Source of the DNA: Dicyema japonicum
Taxonomy: Eukaryota; Dicyemida; Rhombozoa; Dicyemidae
Assembly (NCBI GenBank): GCA_011109175.1
Contig: RDEW01000001.1
Coordinates: forward strand, 1,378,360-1,442,359
Direction: 5' to 3'
Length of the DNA stretch: 64,000 bases
In this document: in pieces, positions 45,601-57,084 of the stretch
Numbering within the stretch: the stretch's first letter is position 1
Layout of the letters: each line of letters opens with the position of its first letter
Program-made: the position numbers and the translations under genes
The notes under the pieces: generated by a model
What the model was told of the DNA's origin: nothing
The model's input: only the letters and a program-made list of their open reading frames with translations
Database searches by the model: none

Positions 45601-47539
45601 AACCCCTCATTAATTACACCAAAGTCATGCGAGACTCACACTTTGATGTTCCCCCTGGTCTCTCACTAGTCACTTGTCTTGCACATTTGTATTGGTTGAG
45701 TAATAAATTGTAGGTCAGTAAACATAGAAGACCCTGATTTGGTAAAGAAGCTAAGATCACTGTCAAGTCAGAGATCGCTGAATGAATTATCATTATATTT
45801 CAATTTTGTGGATTCGTCTGTTTATAATTCAATGGTACTTTGTGTTTGTCACTACAGATTGTAAACGTTGCCTTTGTTGTGGGGAGGTTTGACCTTGTTA
45901 TAGAACTCTGTGAGAATGTCCTCGATGTTGATCTATCTGGTGATTCAATTGTATTTTGTTGATATTTATTGTAGACTCCGCTGTTGTTTGAGTCCCACTT
46001 AGTTCTCGGTCACTTTTATTCTGCCTATTTACTGCTATCGAGTGTGGATTTCAAGTTTATCGTTGTTAATGATTGCAGTGATGTGGAGAGCTTTCTTGAG
46101 GATTTTCTGTATTGTATTGAAAAGAGGGGTCAGTATGACGTAATTCAGACTTTACCGTTGACCTGTCTGAGTTTAAAGCTGTTTGAGTTAATGAAATCCC
46201 GACTGTGTGGATTGGAGGCCAATAGGCTGTTTTCAATGACCCTGATTATTATCTGCTATGGGAGAAGGTTCTTCCAGTTTCAAAAAGGTTGTGGGATATT
46301 TACTATTATAGTGGCCACGGTTGCCTATAAAAGTGCCAGGGAGTTGCTAAAGATGAAAGCTGAGTTTTTGGAAGAGTCATTGCATCTGATTGATGAGGCA
46401 TTGGAAGCTCTGGACAAACTACCAGAGTGTGATCAGTTTATAATTCTCGAAGATAGCACTCCTGAACAGAATTTAGACATTGTTGTGTTCTATGGTCATT
46501 TAAGATTGCTGTGAATAAGGGATTTAGTGAAAATTCCCTCATGGAAGACTGCACTATGAGTTCAATGGCAATGACCTTGGTCAGTCGGGAGCAAATTTAT
46601 GTTGATAAGCTAATTGTGAGAGCTAGGACTGTCTTGCTCAATATTGAACCCACGGTTACTTGTATATAGGTTTGGTTATGTTACCTAGTCGACGAGGAGG
46701 ATCTTGATTCCTTGTTTGGTGCTTTATGTCGAGTTGGGATGTATGATGAGGCATTTTACTTATCAAACCATTATAACCGACCTAAGGATGGTATTGTTGT
46801 TAGTCTTGTGGAGAGGTTTTTGTCTTGGTTATTCTGAGGTGTTTGGCTGCTGATTCTGTGGTGGAGATGTCTTCGGATAATTATTTGGAAGTCAGTCGTT
46901 GGCTACTTCAGATTCCGTTTTTTGACTCTATGGAGATAGCAAAGTCGTCATTTTTGAATTATTGTAGCTATGTGGAATGCTGCTGGAATGTTCTCAGGTC
47001 ATTTTTGACAAAATATGACGATCAGGAGTCTCTGTGCATGCATCACGTGACCATTTTACACATAGTGGCTGCAACCCGGGAAGTCCCTCCCGTTTGGTTG
47101 GAAGATCAGTTCATGGTTGTTAATAGAGGTGACGTTCTTAGAGTGTGTCTCCTGTTGCCTTATTGAGGATTTATGTTGATTATGGACTTTACAGTCGGGC
47201 TGCTGAGTTGGTTGTCGATATGTGCAGAGCCTTTATTGGCGTGGGGGACTATCCTGTGAGATTTGGAGTGAAGGTAGTGTTTATAGTTAAATGCAGAACT
47301 GTTTGCTATTCAATGATTCTGAATCGTGTTTTCCCTACTCGACGGTGGAGCAGTTGTTGTCGATTATTATAAATTTGAATGAGGAGAATGAACTGAGTGA
47401 TTCTGTGTGTAATTTTGTTATATTGTAGTTGATGACAAAGCTGAGTGATGGATTGGTTAATTACATGAATAATGTGGAGAAGACCTCGTTCGACATGCAG
47501 TATTATAGGAAAAATAAATTTAAACATGACCTCTCATGA
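42619..47539 (+). CDS. NUP160: Nucleoporin NUP160 (Y-complex scaffold)
   Basis: Structural subunit of the Nup107-160 complex of the nuclear pore. Starts MSFSLVSLKSPRGKPK, with a 25 nt intron after codon 25. The N-terminal beta-propeller region reads RISLNEESFGHNLAG and VIFSRFDGGTRFLGYFTF. The helical middle includes SFLEALRLIDSSVVNNIGAA and FNRATANHMYLMGLLVRSIE (44500-44760). The C-terminal part is diagnostic: VPPVWLEDQFMV, RIYVDYGLYSRAAELVVDMC, FPYSTVEQLLSIIINLNEEN and, after a 24 nt intron, NYMNNVEKTSFDMQYYRK, parallel to the human PLPNWLI, LLRLYLNYDLLEEAVDLVSE, PYSSIDQLLQAL and VDKATRDLLYRRTL. Many introns of about 20-26 nt interrupt it (for example 23 nt within FGVK/NCLLFN). The expected spliced length, about 1450 residues, equals the vertebrate protein. 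Exon borders in the middle are approximate. Confidence 0.88.
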
Positions 47540-47602
47540 AATTTACCTTTTATAAAATTTGTTACATATTTAATGCTACATTTTTTTACAGAGCCGTGTT
47601 TT

Positions 47603-47888
47603 TATATGATGACGTTTATTAATAGAGGAAACACTTTACTAGTGAAACATCCTTTAGTTAAGTTTGACTCACAAAATTGAAGGTGTATTTCCCCTCTTGA
47701 TTTGTAAGGAAATGCGTTTAATGAGACTGCTCCTCTTTCGATTATTCCTTTTCCTTCTTACGATAAGCGGCTTATTTTTTTATGAAGGTCCGTTAGATTA
47801 ATTTTGTTTGTTTATTTTGTTATATTGAGAACTGTAAGAAACTGAGTAAAGATCGAGAGAAAATTGAAAATGGTTTGAGAGACTATGG
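47603..47888 (+). CDS. Possible small multi-exon gene, unknown
   Basis: Open pieces MMTFINRGNTLLVKHPLVKF, FNETAPLSIIPFPSYDKR and NCKKLSKDREKIENGLRDYG (ending at a TGA) occur in order on the plus strand and are separated by stretches with GT and AG at plausible places. A fully consistent splice form was not found and no family is recognised. Confidence 0.25.
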
Positions 47889-47889
47889 A

Positions 47890-48195
47890 TGAGAGGATTT
47901 TGTCTTTCAGTAAGAACGACATGCCTTTATATATTCAGCTTACTGTGGATTAATCCAGTTGAAAAAAGCAGAGCCAAAAAGAAATCCTTCGATCATGTGA
48001 GTTGTGTAAAGCCACTAATATTGAATTTATTTATTTATTTAACAAAAATCACCGCTAAGTTAGGGAGGAAACACGCCCACTAGGTGATTCCAGCTTCCCT
48101 TATCGACGTTCCTCCCATGATCCAACGCATTTTTTATAAACTCGGGGAACACACTGGCGCTTTGGGGGTATCAGGGTATCATCCGTTCTCTTCAG
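47890..48195 (+). repeat. Dispersed repeat ending in a shared 3' word
   Basis: The words caaaaatcaccgctaagtta and cactaggtgattccagcttc (48040-48100) parallel 35690-35720 and 17140-17175, which suggests a common 3' end of a repeat family. No coding region is supported. Confidence 0.45.
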
Positions 48196-48199
48196 AAGG

Positions 48200-48940
48200 G
48201 TCTCGAATGGTGTCGGCTGTAACAGGATAGTCGAGAAACATTGAATGGTTTTGTCACTGTTGCTTGGAAGCAGGTAATCTTTTTTAGGTTGGTTTTAAAT
48301 AGGTCCGTACCCCAAGCCGCCCATCCATAGCTGATCGTTGGAGAGGCAAGCGTTAGGTCAGGGGAAAAGTCATGTCGTTGGATCTGTAAGGTGTTCTGGT
48401 AATGTATAGGCGATTGTTCCAGAGAGGTAGAGAGTAGCAATTGCTTCCAGAGAGGGTAGCAATTGTTTCCCCTGGTGTCTCCCGACTGATTCTTGAACCA
48501 TGTTGGGTGTTTACATTAAGATCCCCGCAAAGTAAAAAGTTGTGGAAATCAACGGTGCTGGGCATGGAGTCTGTAATTTTTCGGGATGGAGTAGGGTGGG
48601 GGTACATATAAGTTTAGGATCGAGAGGTTGCCCGTCCGTATTAGTATCGTGTTGGTAATAAAGTCAACGGATGATTGGAGGTTAAAACGAGTAAATTTTT
48701 TTTCTGAATTTTGGGTTATGGGAATAAGGAATATTTCTCTTGATAAGAGTGATGACTCCCCCTCCACGACCTGTTGGTCAGTATCGTCGGATTGAGCTGT
48801 ATCCTGGGAAGATAGAGGTGGGTGAAGAGGCAGAGGTCTGGGTCTTCTACTAAGGTTTTGTCTGAATGTAGTCCTTTCTTTTGTGAATTTAAGATCAAAG
48901 TTAACGCCACCAGAAACGGTGAACCACGTGACGTACACAT
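48200..48940 (-). mobile_element. LINE endonuclease remnant of another family
   Basis: The minus strand reads LNLYVPPPYSIPKN and FLLCGDLNVNTQHGS (the GDxN endonuclease motif), then LYITRTPYRSNDMTFP. That is the style of R1/I/Jockey-type endonucleases, not of the RTE-like family. Frames shift between the motifs. No reverse transcriptase follows. Confidence 0.65.
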
Positions 48941-48974
48941 TGTAAAATTACCATTGAATTAATAACACTTTACT

Positions 48975-49630
48975 TTACGAAGAGCCACATTAGCTATAGC
49001 TCGTCCCAGGAATGACACATAGTTTGTTTAAGTAAAGAACAGTTGTGCTAACTAATCGATGGGGGAGAACCACTTTTTTCATATATATTTGGTGTAGTCC
49101 TTTTGTATTCGTATTCCTTACCGACTTCTCCGTTCACTCTGGGATCTTATAATTGCAGAAGACTTAAACAACCTTACAGAAACACCAATTGGCATGCGAT
49201 CTAACAAAATATGACATCTCTACAAGAGACACAAACGACCGTACAATCAACAGAACTGTTTGGGAGATTCCACCTTTTTACTCTCCCACTGGTCTGCCGA
49301 CAATATGGTTTCGGATTTTCAGTCTATCAGGATCTGATTCGCTGTGCTGCAGCATCTGACATTATAATGGAAATGGCGGACACATGAACTACCTAAGAGA
49401 ACTAATGCGCAACGGAAGATCATGGCGCAGCTGACGGAAAAGGATGATTCGGAATACGGCACAAAGGAAACTTAACTAATTTTATGTTTTCTCGGGAGTG
49501 CTTTTTAATAATAATAGTCCTTTTGTAGAGTATCCGATCCTCAGTGAGCTGTTCACTGATGATGGCGTCACTCGTCGAGCCAAAGCATCTTTCAGTCGGA
49601 ATGTACAACATCGAGATTAGAACTAAGGGT
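48975..49630 (+). mobile_element. SINE-family relative interrupted by a LINE 3' end
   Basis: The left part 48980-49080 (tgtttaagtaaagaacagtt ... aactaatcg) matches 61570-61660. The right part 49550-49600 (tcactgatgatggcgtcact) matches 61750-61775 (ccactgatgacggcgttact). Between them lies an RTE-like LINE end on the plus strand (49390-49480, LRELMRNGRSW). So one copy of the 61.6 kb element appears here, split by a later insertion. The tRNA-like head is not preserved. Confidence 0.6.
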
Positions 49631-49639
49631 CATCAAGCC

Positions 49640-49868
49640 TTTTGACCGACACTCGTTACAACAATATTGATTAGTTTTAAAATTCAACGAAGAAAAGATA
49701 TAAAAAAATATTATTATAATATATTTTATTTTATTAATTATTTAAATTTTATTAAAATGAATATTCTGAAAATATATTTATGGTTATTCCCGTTTACTCT
49801 GTTTTGACGGAAATGTATTTTTTCTTGTTAACCATATTTTTGGTTATTTTCATTATATTTAATCACTA
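49640..49868. other. AT-rich sequence before MCMBP
   Basis: The MCMBP first exon probably lies here or just beyond: a cactag acceptor at 49866-49871 ends an intron-like stretch beginning gttattttc, but no start codon could be chosen with confidence. Confidence 0.3.
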
Positions 49869-51536
49869 GCATCCCACCCAGATGACTTCTTCACTAAATT
49901 CAAGGACCACTTCATTGACAAACTCAAACTTCCAAGCCAACTGTCTCAATTGAAAAGTCTAAACGACCCAAATAACCAAAACCTTGAAAACGGGACCATT
50001 GTCCACTTTCGGGGGATGATCCAGGACTGTTTGGATACTGAGTACTTCTATCCCTTCTACACGAAGGTCGATGGGACCTCGTCTGTCAAAAAATGTGGAT
50101 ATTTTCTAGACTGCGTTGATCTTCCCGTATGATCAAATACCTCTATTCTAGGGACCGGACTATGTTGTCGAAGAACAGAAAATAAAAGAGCGACAGTGCT
50201 ACAACGCAATCACTCAGCCGAATCAGTCGGATTGGGCCCTGGATGTCCCCAAAATGTTATATTTTAGAATCTACTAAGCATTTTCAAGAAACCGTCCAAT
50301 TCAGAGACTAAAGAGCTATCCTACTCTACGGGGGTTACCCACGTGACTATAAAACTCTATGAGAACGAAACGATCAAATTGAACGAATGCTTCGACTTTT
50401 ACGGAGTGCTTTCTGTGGGTGACGGGTTTTACTTTTTCTCATGTCAGCCATTCACTCCATGTCATCCTCCACGAGTCCATTTGTGAGTTGGATAAAGTGA
50501 GCTTCCCATCCTTGCTTACAGGTCTCATGACTGATATAATATAGAACCTTTGAGTTTCTACCGTGATATGTTGGTCGCTTTCCTCACCCCCCATTTTCAT
50601 GGAGACTCAGTTTCCGCTGAGTATCTACTGTGCTGTCTCGTCTCCAACTGGTTTATTCCACTCTTATTCAAGCAACGCTGGAATTGACCGAGGAAACTTT
50701 TCCCTGAATTATTTAGGTTTGAATTCCCACGAAAAACGTGACTTTTGTTCTTCCCTATTCTCCTTGGTGAATACGCTGGTCCCCCATGTAGTTGTCTCTT
50801 ATATGGCAGAGGGCGATCTTCTCCGTTACCCCCGAGAAGCTTAATTCTGAGCAGATTGTGCCGTATAAGGACTACGAATCAGGCAGACTATGCTCTGGGT
50901 TGCTACAGATGACGCCGGGGACGGTTTTTGTGGTGGAGGACAACCCCATCTTAGTAGAATTGACTGAACGAGGTTGATTGGTGGTAATTTGTAAGGAGTG
51001 GCCAATTTTGATGCCTTGGGGAGACTGTTGAGCTCACAGAGGGTTCTGTATGACTTTAAGTTCTACGAGTGTGATTTCTTTGCTAACGTAAGAGTCGTCG
51101 TTGTATCTGAGAAGCCATCCACTCTGAATGTTTGGGGGTGCCTGATGTTTTAGTGCCGGTTTTGTCTCCCTTTGGAATTTCGGGAAGACAGTAGAGAGCA
51201 TGTTGAGTCAGATTTGATGGAATGGGTGGACATTTTCCGTGCTTATTTGAGGTCGGTGGAGACCGGAGTTTTTGTGATTACGGAAAATATGATGAAAGTG
51301 AGTTATTGAGTGAGGATAGATGGTGGAGAACTATTATGTGAAGAAACGAAGGGAGACTCAGGGATCCGATATTTACAATGCGGAGGACCTCAATTCGTTA
51401 TTGTTACTGTGCAGGTGTTGTTTGTGTGAGACACAGAGTTCTGTCTTTCTTGGAAGGGCGAGAAGAACTCAGTGTTCATATTTGGAATAAGGCTGTGAAT
51501 ATGGAGGATGTTAGGAGGAAGAGATTATCGGGGTGA
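49869..51536 (+). CDS. MCMBP: MCM-binding protein
   Basis: Protein that binds MCM2-7 helicase subunits in the nucleus and acts in DNA replication and sister-chromatid cohesion. Diagnostic blocks in order: HPDDFFTKFKDHFIDKLKLP, GTIVHFRGMIQDCLDTEYFY (family: VKFRCMIQDMFDPEFY), VEEQKIKERQCYNAIT, VTIKLYENETIKLNECFDFY then GVLSVGD (family: VKVYEDWDCFKVNDILELYG), SPTGLFHSYSSNAGIDRGNF, then NYLGLNSHEKRDFC, QIVPYKDYESGRLCSGLLQM and VFVVEDNPILVELTERG (family: FIPHKDYTANRLVSGLLQL), YDFKFYECDFFANVRVVVVS and the tail VNMEDVRRKRLSG. Introns of about 20-30 nt separate these. The 5' end is uncertain. The spliced size, about 480-500 residues, is a little under the vertebrate 640. Confidence 0.87.
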
Positions 51537-51689
51537 GAATCAACTAGTGTTATGTCCTTTTAAATTTCTGAGTTTGTTTTTACTTGTTTTAAATTGAAAT
51601 TTGATTTAGTGTTCTATAGTTTAGAATCTGCTAGGAATGGGAGTTACCTCTCATAATCGCGAGCCCAATGCTCGAGAAAAACCATCGCA

Positions 51690-52830
51690 TCATTCTAGGT
51701 TCGCCCTTCCACGGTCCAATAACACCATACGTCTCAATTCAGATCGGCTGGAAAACAAACCGGTCCACGATGCCGTGGTATTTACTCCTTTTTTAATAAA
51801 TTCGGCAGTACTCGCTGCGGAATCCAAGTGCAACGATGACTTAATCAAATTCCCATTAGAGAAAGTTTTTATGTACGTTGAATCCCAAGCAAGACACTTT
51901 CCTCGGCTCCATGGCATAGTTATTACGCCTTCCGGCCTCTCACCATCACTTCTGTCAAGACCGACGAGTTCCAGAAGGAAAGTAAACCCGGTGTCTTCGA
52001 TAATTCTCATGACAGTCACGTTTAACATAGTGTGGTGAGGGAATCTCCCAGAGCTCCTACTGCATGAAAGATGATAGTCCTTTCCTGTAAGCCATCCCAC
52101 CACATCGGCATTGGTGTTCCAAGCAGACTTCAAAACCTAGCCAAAGAGCAATTCCAAAGTGGATTGTATTCCCGTCAAGCAGAGTACCAACTGCCCGTAT
52201 TGAGAAGCCATTGAGCCAGGACCCTGAATTCTCAGCAGAAGCTGCATTCAGAGATGTGTAGTGTCGTTGACTCAACAACCCTGAGGGCGGCGCGGATATC
52301 CACTTCGATGAGCTTTCGTCCTACTCTTTTCTGAAAGTTATTGTTTCTGAAGGAGTCCATACTATTATCCCGTTCTTGTAAGAGTTCCCCATGTCTCAGA
52401 GTTTTAGTTTTGAACCGGGATGACAAAAGCTTTGTATATTCTAGGCCTGGTGTTTAATCCTATCCTCTTCTTGTGGCTCCATATTGACGATTTTTTTCAG
52501 TGCACTCATAACAAGGATCTTCCTACGAGTAACATCTTCAAAGTCTCCTAGAAGCGAGCTAACCTTCTTTTGCCTTCTCCATGACTCGTCCGATCTCCGA
52601 TCAGTACGTGTAAGCGTTGTAAACTCAATTTTTACGAATAAGAACCATTTCGATAATATGTTTGGGAGTACGTGAGCATGCGCTGAAGTGTTTGAGTATT
52701 TTCAGAAACAAAATTATCTCGTCATAATTGTTTCTAATCAGGGCCCTGAACTCTCATAGTGCAGCTTCAAGGTAAACAATAAAGAGGACCAGGGATAGCG
52801 AGTCCCCCTGTGGAACTCCACGTAAAGTCG
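51690..52830 (-). mobile_element. LINE reverse transcriptase palm/thumb plus C-terminal nuclease-like domain
   Basis: From 52830 the minus strand reads LRGVPQGDSLSLVLFIVYLE (palm), degenerate thumb motifs near 52420-52330, then ASAENSGSWLNGFSIRAVGT, WLGFEVCLEHQCRCGGMA (a Cys cluster) and RPEGVITMPWSRGKCLAWDS (PD-(D/E)XK-like). The last two parts form the domain also seen at 27.6 and 38.9 kb. Frames are broken. The arrangement shows that this domain sits downstream of a reverse transcriptase. Confidence 0.7.
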
Positions 52831-52835
52831 GAAAA

Positions 52836-53270
52836 AAGTTGGAGGTACTATACACATTTCATAGAAATCAATTGAGAAAAATTGCGGGAATCAAATGGCC
52901 ACAGATTATCAAAAACGACACTCTCTACAAATTATGTAAATGCAAAAAGGACAAGCAGAGAAGTAATTACCTCACGCTGGCGACTTTTCAGACATGTTCT
53001 GAGAATGGACGAAGTGATTCCTTGCAATCAATCATGGAAGATTACTATTCAAATCACGGAATTGGATTGGGGTCGGCCAAGATGTACGCTTCCCCTCTGC
53101 CTGAATAACGATTACGCACGATTTGGCGGTCAACTCAGAACTGGAGACGATCTCGAGGATATTCGTAAACGCGCGAGGAACAGAGCTAGATGGAGAAGGC
53201 TGATTGGGAGGATAGTCGAGTGCACGGCACAAGCGAAACACTAGCCATTTACGTGCCTATGACAACGCGG
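52836..53270 (+). mobile_element. RTE-like LINE 3' part, head to head with the preceding piece
   Basis: The plus strand reads TFHRNQLRKIAGIKWPQIIK then REVITSRWRLFRHVLRMDEV and DDLEDIRKRARNRARWRRLI ending ECTAQAKH. It is very similar to 27060-27250. It abuts, in opposite orientation, the reverse-transcriptase palm at 52830, giving another 5'-inversion structure. Confidence 0.8.
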
Positions 53271-53279
53271 GAGTGCTAT

Positions 53280-53865
53280 TAACTAACTAAGTGCTGGCAC
53301 AGTATGTTATACTTTATTGCATGAAATTTTGAAACTATCAATGCTTATAATCTTTCATATGTTTTTATTAATTTGTAGCATTCTTTTGAAATTTTAGTCC
53401 ATTTCTCGCGGCAAAATATTTTTGCTAATGGAAGACTTTTTTAGATCTTTATTTTTTGAATTATTGGCTCCGAAGCAAATGGAAGATTCAAAGAATCGTT
53501 GAAATTATTAGAGAAAATAATCAAAGGGAAATATGAAGTGTGGGAATGGCAAGACTTAAAAAATAGTTAATTTAACTGTTCTTTGAACTTTGTAAATTGA
53601 TTGATAGATTTAAATTAGTTGAAGGTTCAAGGTTAGGAAATCACAAAAATGTAACCAGTAGGTTGTGGGCCAACATTATTAACCTCGGATACATCGAGAA
53701 AGTTAACAGTAAACGACTAATTAAGTGTATCCAGTTTCCACTGCCACAGAAGCAGGTTCATCAAGAAACAGCATGAAAAGTAAATGTCCGTTCCTGTCAG
53801 TTGGGGGAGAGCAAATGATATTTTTTCGTGCCACTCTGTTCAAACAGTAATAGTCAATTAACAAA
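53280..53865. other. AT-rich spacer
   Basis: A short plus-strand frame near 53430-53575 can be spliced across 29 nt to give MEDFFRSLFFELLAPKQMED ... KYEVWEWQDLKNS, but it is too short and has no recognised homologue, so no gene is claimed. Confidence 0.3.
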
Positions 53866-53869
53866 ATGA

Positions 53870-54385
53870 ATTGATGTAGCGTCAATTCGTCTCTTCTTTG
53901 AGCCTGGCCTACTCACACTTTCAGGTTCTTCCAAGTAAATAGTTTTGGTCGTCGTGGATTGGGTTTCCCTTTCCTCAATTTGATCATTCAGACTATCAAG
54001 CAACAACATCTTTCAACAGCACGGGCTTCGTCAATTATTCCCATGTCAATTTCAGTTTCCCACAAACCTTCTGGTGTGACAAACCTATATTTATGTCGGT
54101 GGGGGTTACCCTTACCCTCCATCTCATAATCGTTCACAATTCCCACTTCAACCATGTATCCATTAAGATCTTACACTTCCTCGTTCCGGAACATTGTATA
54201 TCCACTATTTTCTGTGGCTAGTCACAAAAAAGTGAGCGAGACATCCATACGTCACCATTTAACTATTTGTTTCGTTTTTTCCAATCCTCTGGAGCAGTCG
54301 ACCAATCGGTAAATCCGCTATTGAAGACATTGAAATAGCTTTACTTACACGCTTTGAATGGCCAACTTCCGTGGAGATGTCTTTA
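53870..54385 (-). CDS. Possible gene of unknown function
   Basis: Minus-strand pieces MSSIADLPIGRLLQRIGKNE (start near 54331), GIVNDYEMEGKGNPHRHKYR then FVTPEGLWETEIDMGIIDEA, and LLLDSLNDQIEERETQSTTT ending GSKKRRIDATSIHF follow one another and have the charge pattern of a nuclear protein. Splice joints are not consistent in phase and no family is recognised. Confidence 0.25.
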
Positions 54386-55430
54386 TTGCAGCCTTAATGT
54401 TAATTATTGGTGATATTCTGACTGTTGATTTGGACTGATGTTATTGACAGCTTAATTGTGGTTGAAATGTCCTTGAATTTACTTTAGGATTACAGACAGC
54501 TGTTGTGGTTAAAACTGTCAATCAAGCAACGTCCCGAGGGCCAGAACCAAATACAATAGAATTTGTTGAAATGATTGAGCGTCTTGCAGGGTTGGAAATG
54601 GGAGACTAGAATGGATTAGCTCTTCTGGAATATTGGACTCAAGATCATAAGGGTGTGGACATCAGTCGAATCATGCGTGGTGTGAATGTCTCATATTGAT
54701 TTAGTTCTTGGTTCTCCTTCTCCTACTCAGTGGACATCGGATACGCGAGATTTTGGATAGAAGAAAGCAACAGGTATTCCAATGTTCGGGGATTATAATC
54801 TCGCCTGGCTCAAATTGGAGTTCCTTGGATATGCCAGTCTTGAGGAGGAACAGGGGAATTATTAGTTAACCATTAATTCTCGAATGTTCTTAATAATCCC
54901 GTCTCGGATCAAAGAGCGACTTAAAATGAGATTATAGCTTTGGATCAGTTTATACGGAAAATTTTTGTTGTCAAAAATTAGCTTTCGGTAGATCAGATAA
55001 AATTAAAACTTGATTTAAATTGTTAATTTTTCCTTCACTCATGTCACTTACAATCGCTCTATAGCCTTTAAGTACTATGGAATCTAGGATGGTGACTAAT
55101 ATTTTCCATCAGCTAGCATCCTATGCAGACGGGTGATCCTCCTAGTTCTTTCTGTCTCCTACTGGTTGGGGTTCGAAACAAATGATCCTTCAAAATCAGA
55201 TGATCTCCCAACTTAGGACTCGACGAGACTTGAAATAGATGATTCCCCAAGTTCTTTCAACTTTACGCTACGTCCATTTGTTCAGAACTTCAGTCTCTAA
55301 GACCGTCATCCTGTCCACGCTTACAAAAAGAAAAACATGAGCTAAGCACACATTTCGAGATAATAAAATCGCCCTAACACTAGGCTAATGTCCAATAAAG
55401 TAATTCAAGTGAAAGCAAAAAAATTCAAAA
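54386..55430. other. Spacer with unassigned open stretch
   Basis: The plus strand at about 54480-54600 reads VKTVNQATSRGPEPNTIEFV then EMIERLAGLEMGD, protein-like but without recognised homology or exon partners. The remainder to the TENT4 stop codon is AT-rich or repeat-like. Confidence 0.3.
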
Positions 55431-55433
55431 AAG

Positions 55434-56564
55434 TTAAGCATAATATTTCTTAACCAATTTTCGAAATTCAACCAAACTCTCTTCCACCTTAAAAAGTCTG
55501 GAGAGAAAGCAGGGTTCAACCCTCTTAGAGTCTGGTTTAACATTCTCCGAGAGATAACGATACATTTTCAAAAAATTATTGAAGATCTCACCAATCCTAA
55601 AGGACCCCTTCGTAATGTTGTTGCCTAAAGTAAGCCATAATCAACTTCTATCGAGGGGATCAATAACACAGATTCGGAATGAATTGTACCTCCCATGAAT
55701 GAAATAATTATTAGCCACGTGGTGTCCACTTTTGGTCTTGTCAAAAATACCGCCAAATGTATGCAAGAACTCAATAAGAGCTACGCCAAGGTTCTCCGAT
55801 AAAGGTTTAAACTCACAAGGCCTAAAATTCTGCAATTCAAACGAAATGGTGGACCTGCAAAAAGTTGACAATCAGCATCGTAAGACCATAGGAAGATAAC
55901 CCCCCGGTATAGACCTCATTCAAGTTTAGACACGAGAGGTAATATTTTAAAACGAGGACCAGATATTTCAACTCGTCGTACGTATTCATGTACCCCATTA
56001 TTTGGCAGGCATTCCTTAGACCGTTGTTTTGGTTGCAGCAAATGTCCACTTGAATCTCGGTATGTCGATCAGTGACCCTTACGATTGGGACCTTCAAATT
56101 ATTTCCGGAAATACCGCTGCCGTGTCGATTATTTGCACATCCTTAGGGATCCTGTGAGAGTACATGCAGTCACTTATCTGTTCGTAGGGAGGGATCGACC
56201 AATTATCGAAGAGGACCACGTCAATATCACTAAGTTCTTAAATTTGGAGATTACCTCCTAGGCAATGCCAGACCAATAATCGCACTCCCAAAGACTTCGA
56301 CACGTGTGGAAGGCCACCAATCTTGTATGGCATTTTTAATATTTGTGACGATGGACTGTCTCATTTTATTCTCTTCTCTTGTGGGCTTCATGTATTCGTA
56401 AAATAATCTTATTTCCTTGTCCAGTCTTTGATTACTTGGATAATGAACCCGTCAAGTCCTTCCAAATAGGAATGTCCATCCATCCAAGGACAGCCAGGGA
56501 TATTTTGTGTTTGGAGATCAACTTCCTCCGAGCTTTTAGTTTCCTCAATTTTTTGATCCCCCAT
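55434..56564 (-). CDS. TENT4: Non-canonical poly(A) polymerase, TENT4/TRF4 type
   Basis: Nucleotidyltransferase that adds tails to RNAs, acting in nuclear RNA surveillance (TRAMP-like) or mRNA tailing. Six exons with introns of 20, 25, 23, 25 and 21 nt give about 338 residues. In order: IPGCPWMDGHSYLEGLDGF (family: IPGTPW), RLFYEYMKPTREENKMRQSI, the catalytic pair VEVFGSAIIGLALPRSDIDV with GS and DxD, VPIVRVTDRHTEIQVDICCN with the third catalytic Asp, LKYLVLVLKYYLSCLNLNEV, YTGGLSSYGLTMLIVNFLQ, ENLGVALIEFLHTFGGIFD and a C-terminal IDPLDRSNNITKGSFRIGEI. All three catalytic aspartates are present, so it should be active. It lacks the long N- and C-terminal extensions of vertebrate TENT4A/B. A hydrophobic in-frame extension to 56594 is less likely as the start. 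Confidence 0.95.
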
Positions 56565-56599
56565 TATTTGAATTCTTAAAATTAGATTAAACAAACGTA

Positions 56600-57080
56600 A
56601 CGTGACGGACTGAATATCAAAATTAATTATTTATATAAAATGTGATGCAAATATTATTTAATTTTTTGAATTTATTTTTTTAATAAATAATTAATAATTA
56701 ATCTAATATTAAAAAAACAGTCTTCAAATAGAAATTTTATTTTAATTTTAAAATCAAATAAAGAATTTGACCGCCATCTCAAACGAATCTTTAGTGAACA
56801 CGGCATTTTACCGAAACCGCAGATAAGATTAATTCTGTGAGGTTAGTTTTTAACCTTTATTTCTGATATTTTCTTATTAGATGAAGAATTTAGAATATTT
56901 AAATTAACATAATTATTAAGGTAAATCTGGATGCTTCAGGGGGCCTTGAAGAAAAGGGTTCCTACCTCGGTGGCCGGGAATATCAGTCACTTTATATTTG
57001 AAATAGATGAAGATTATGTTATCAGTTACATAATTATTTGCTAACTATTTTAATATGAAGGATAACCATGGGTAAGTTAA
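56600..57080. other. AT-rich spacer, nothing recognised
   Basis: Low-complexity AT-rich sequence to about 56770. The rest shows no supported coding region. Confidence 0.4.
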
Positions 57081-57084
57081 GATA

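Noticed and set aside
48353-48938. Pro/Ser-rich minus-strand ORFs as a host gene
   Set aside because: They contain the GDLN endonuclease motif and broken frames of a LINE.
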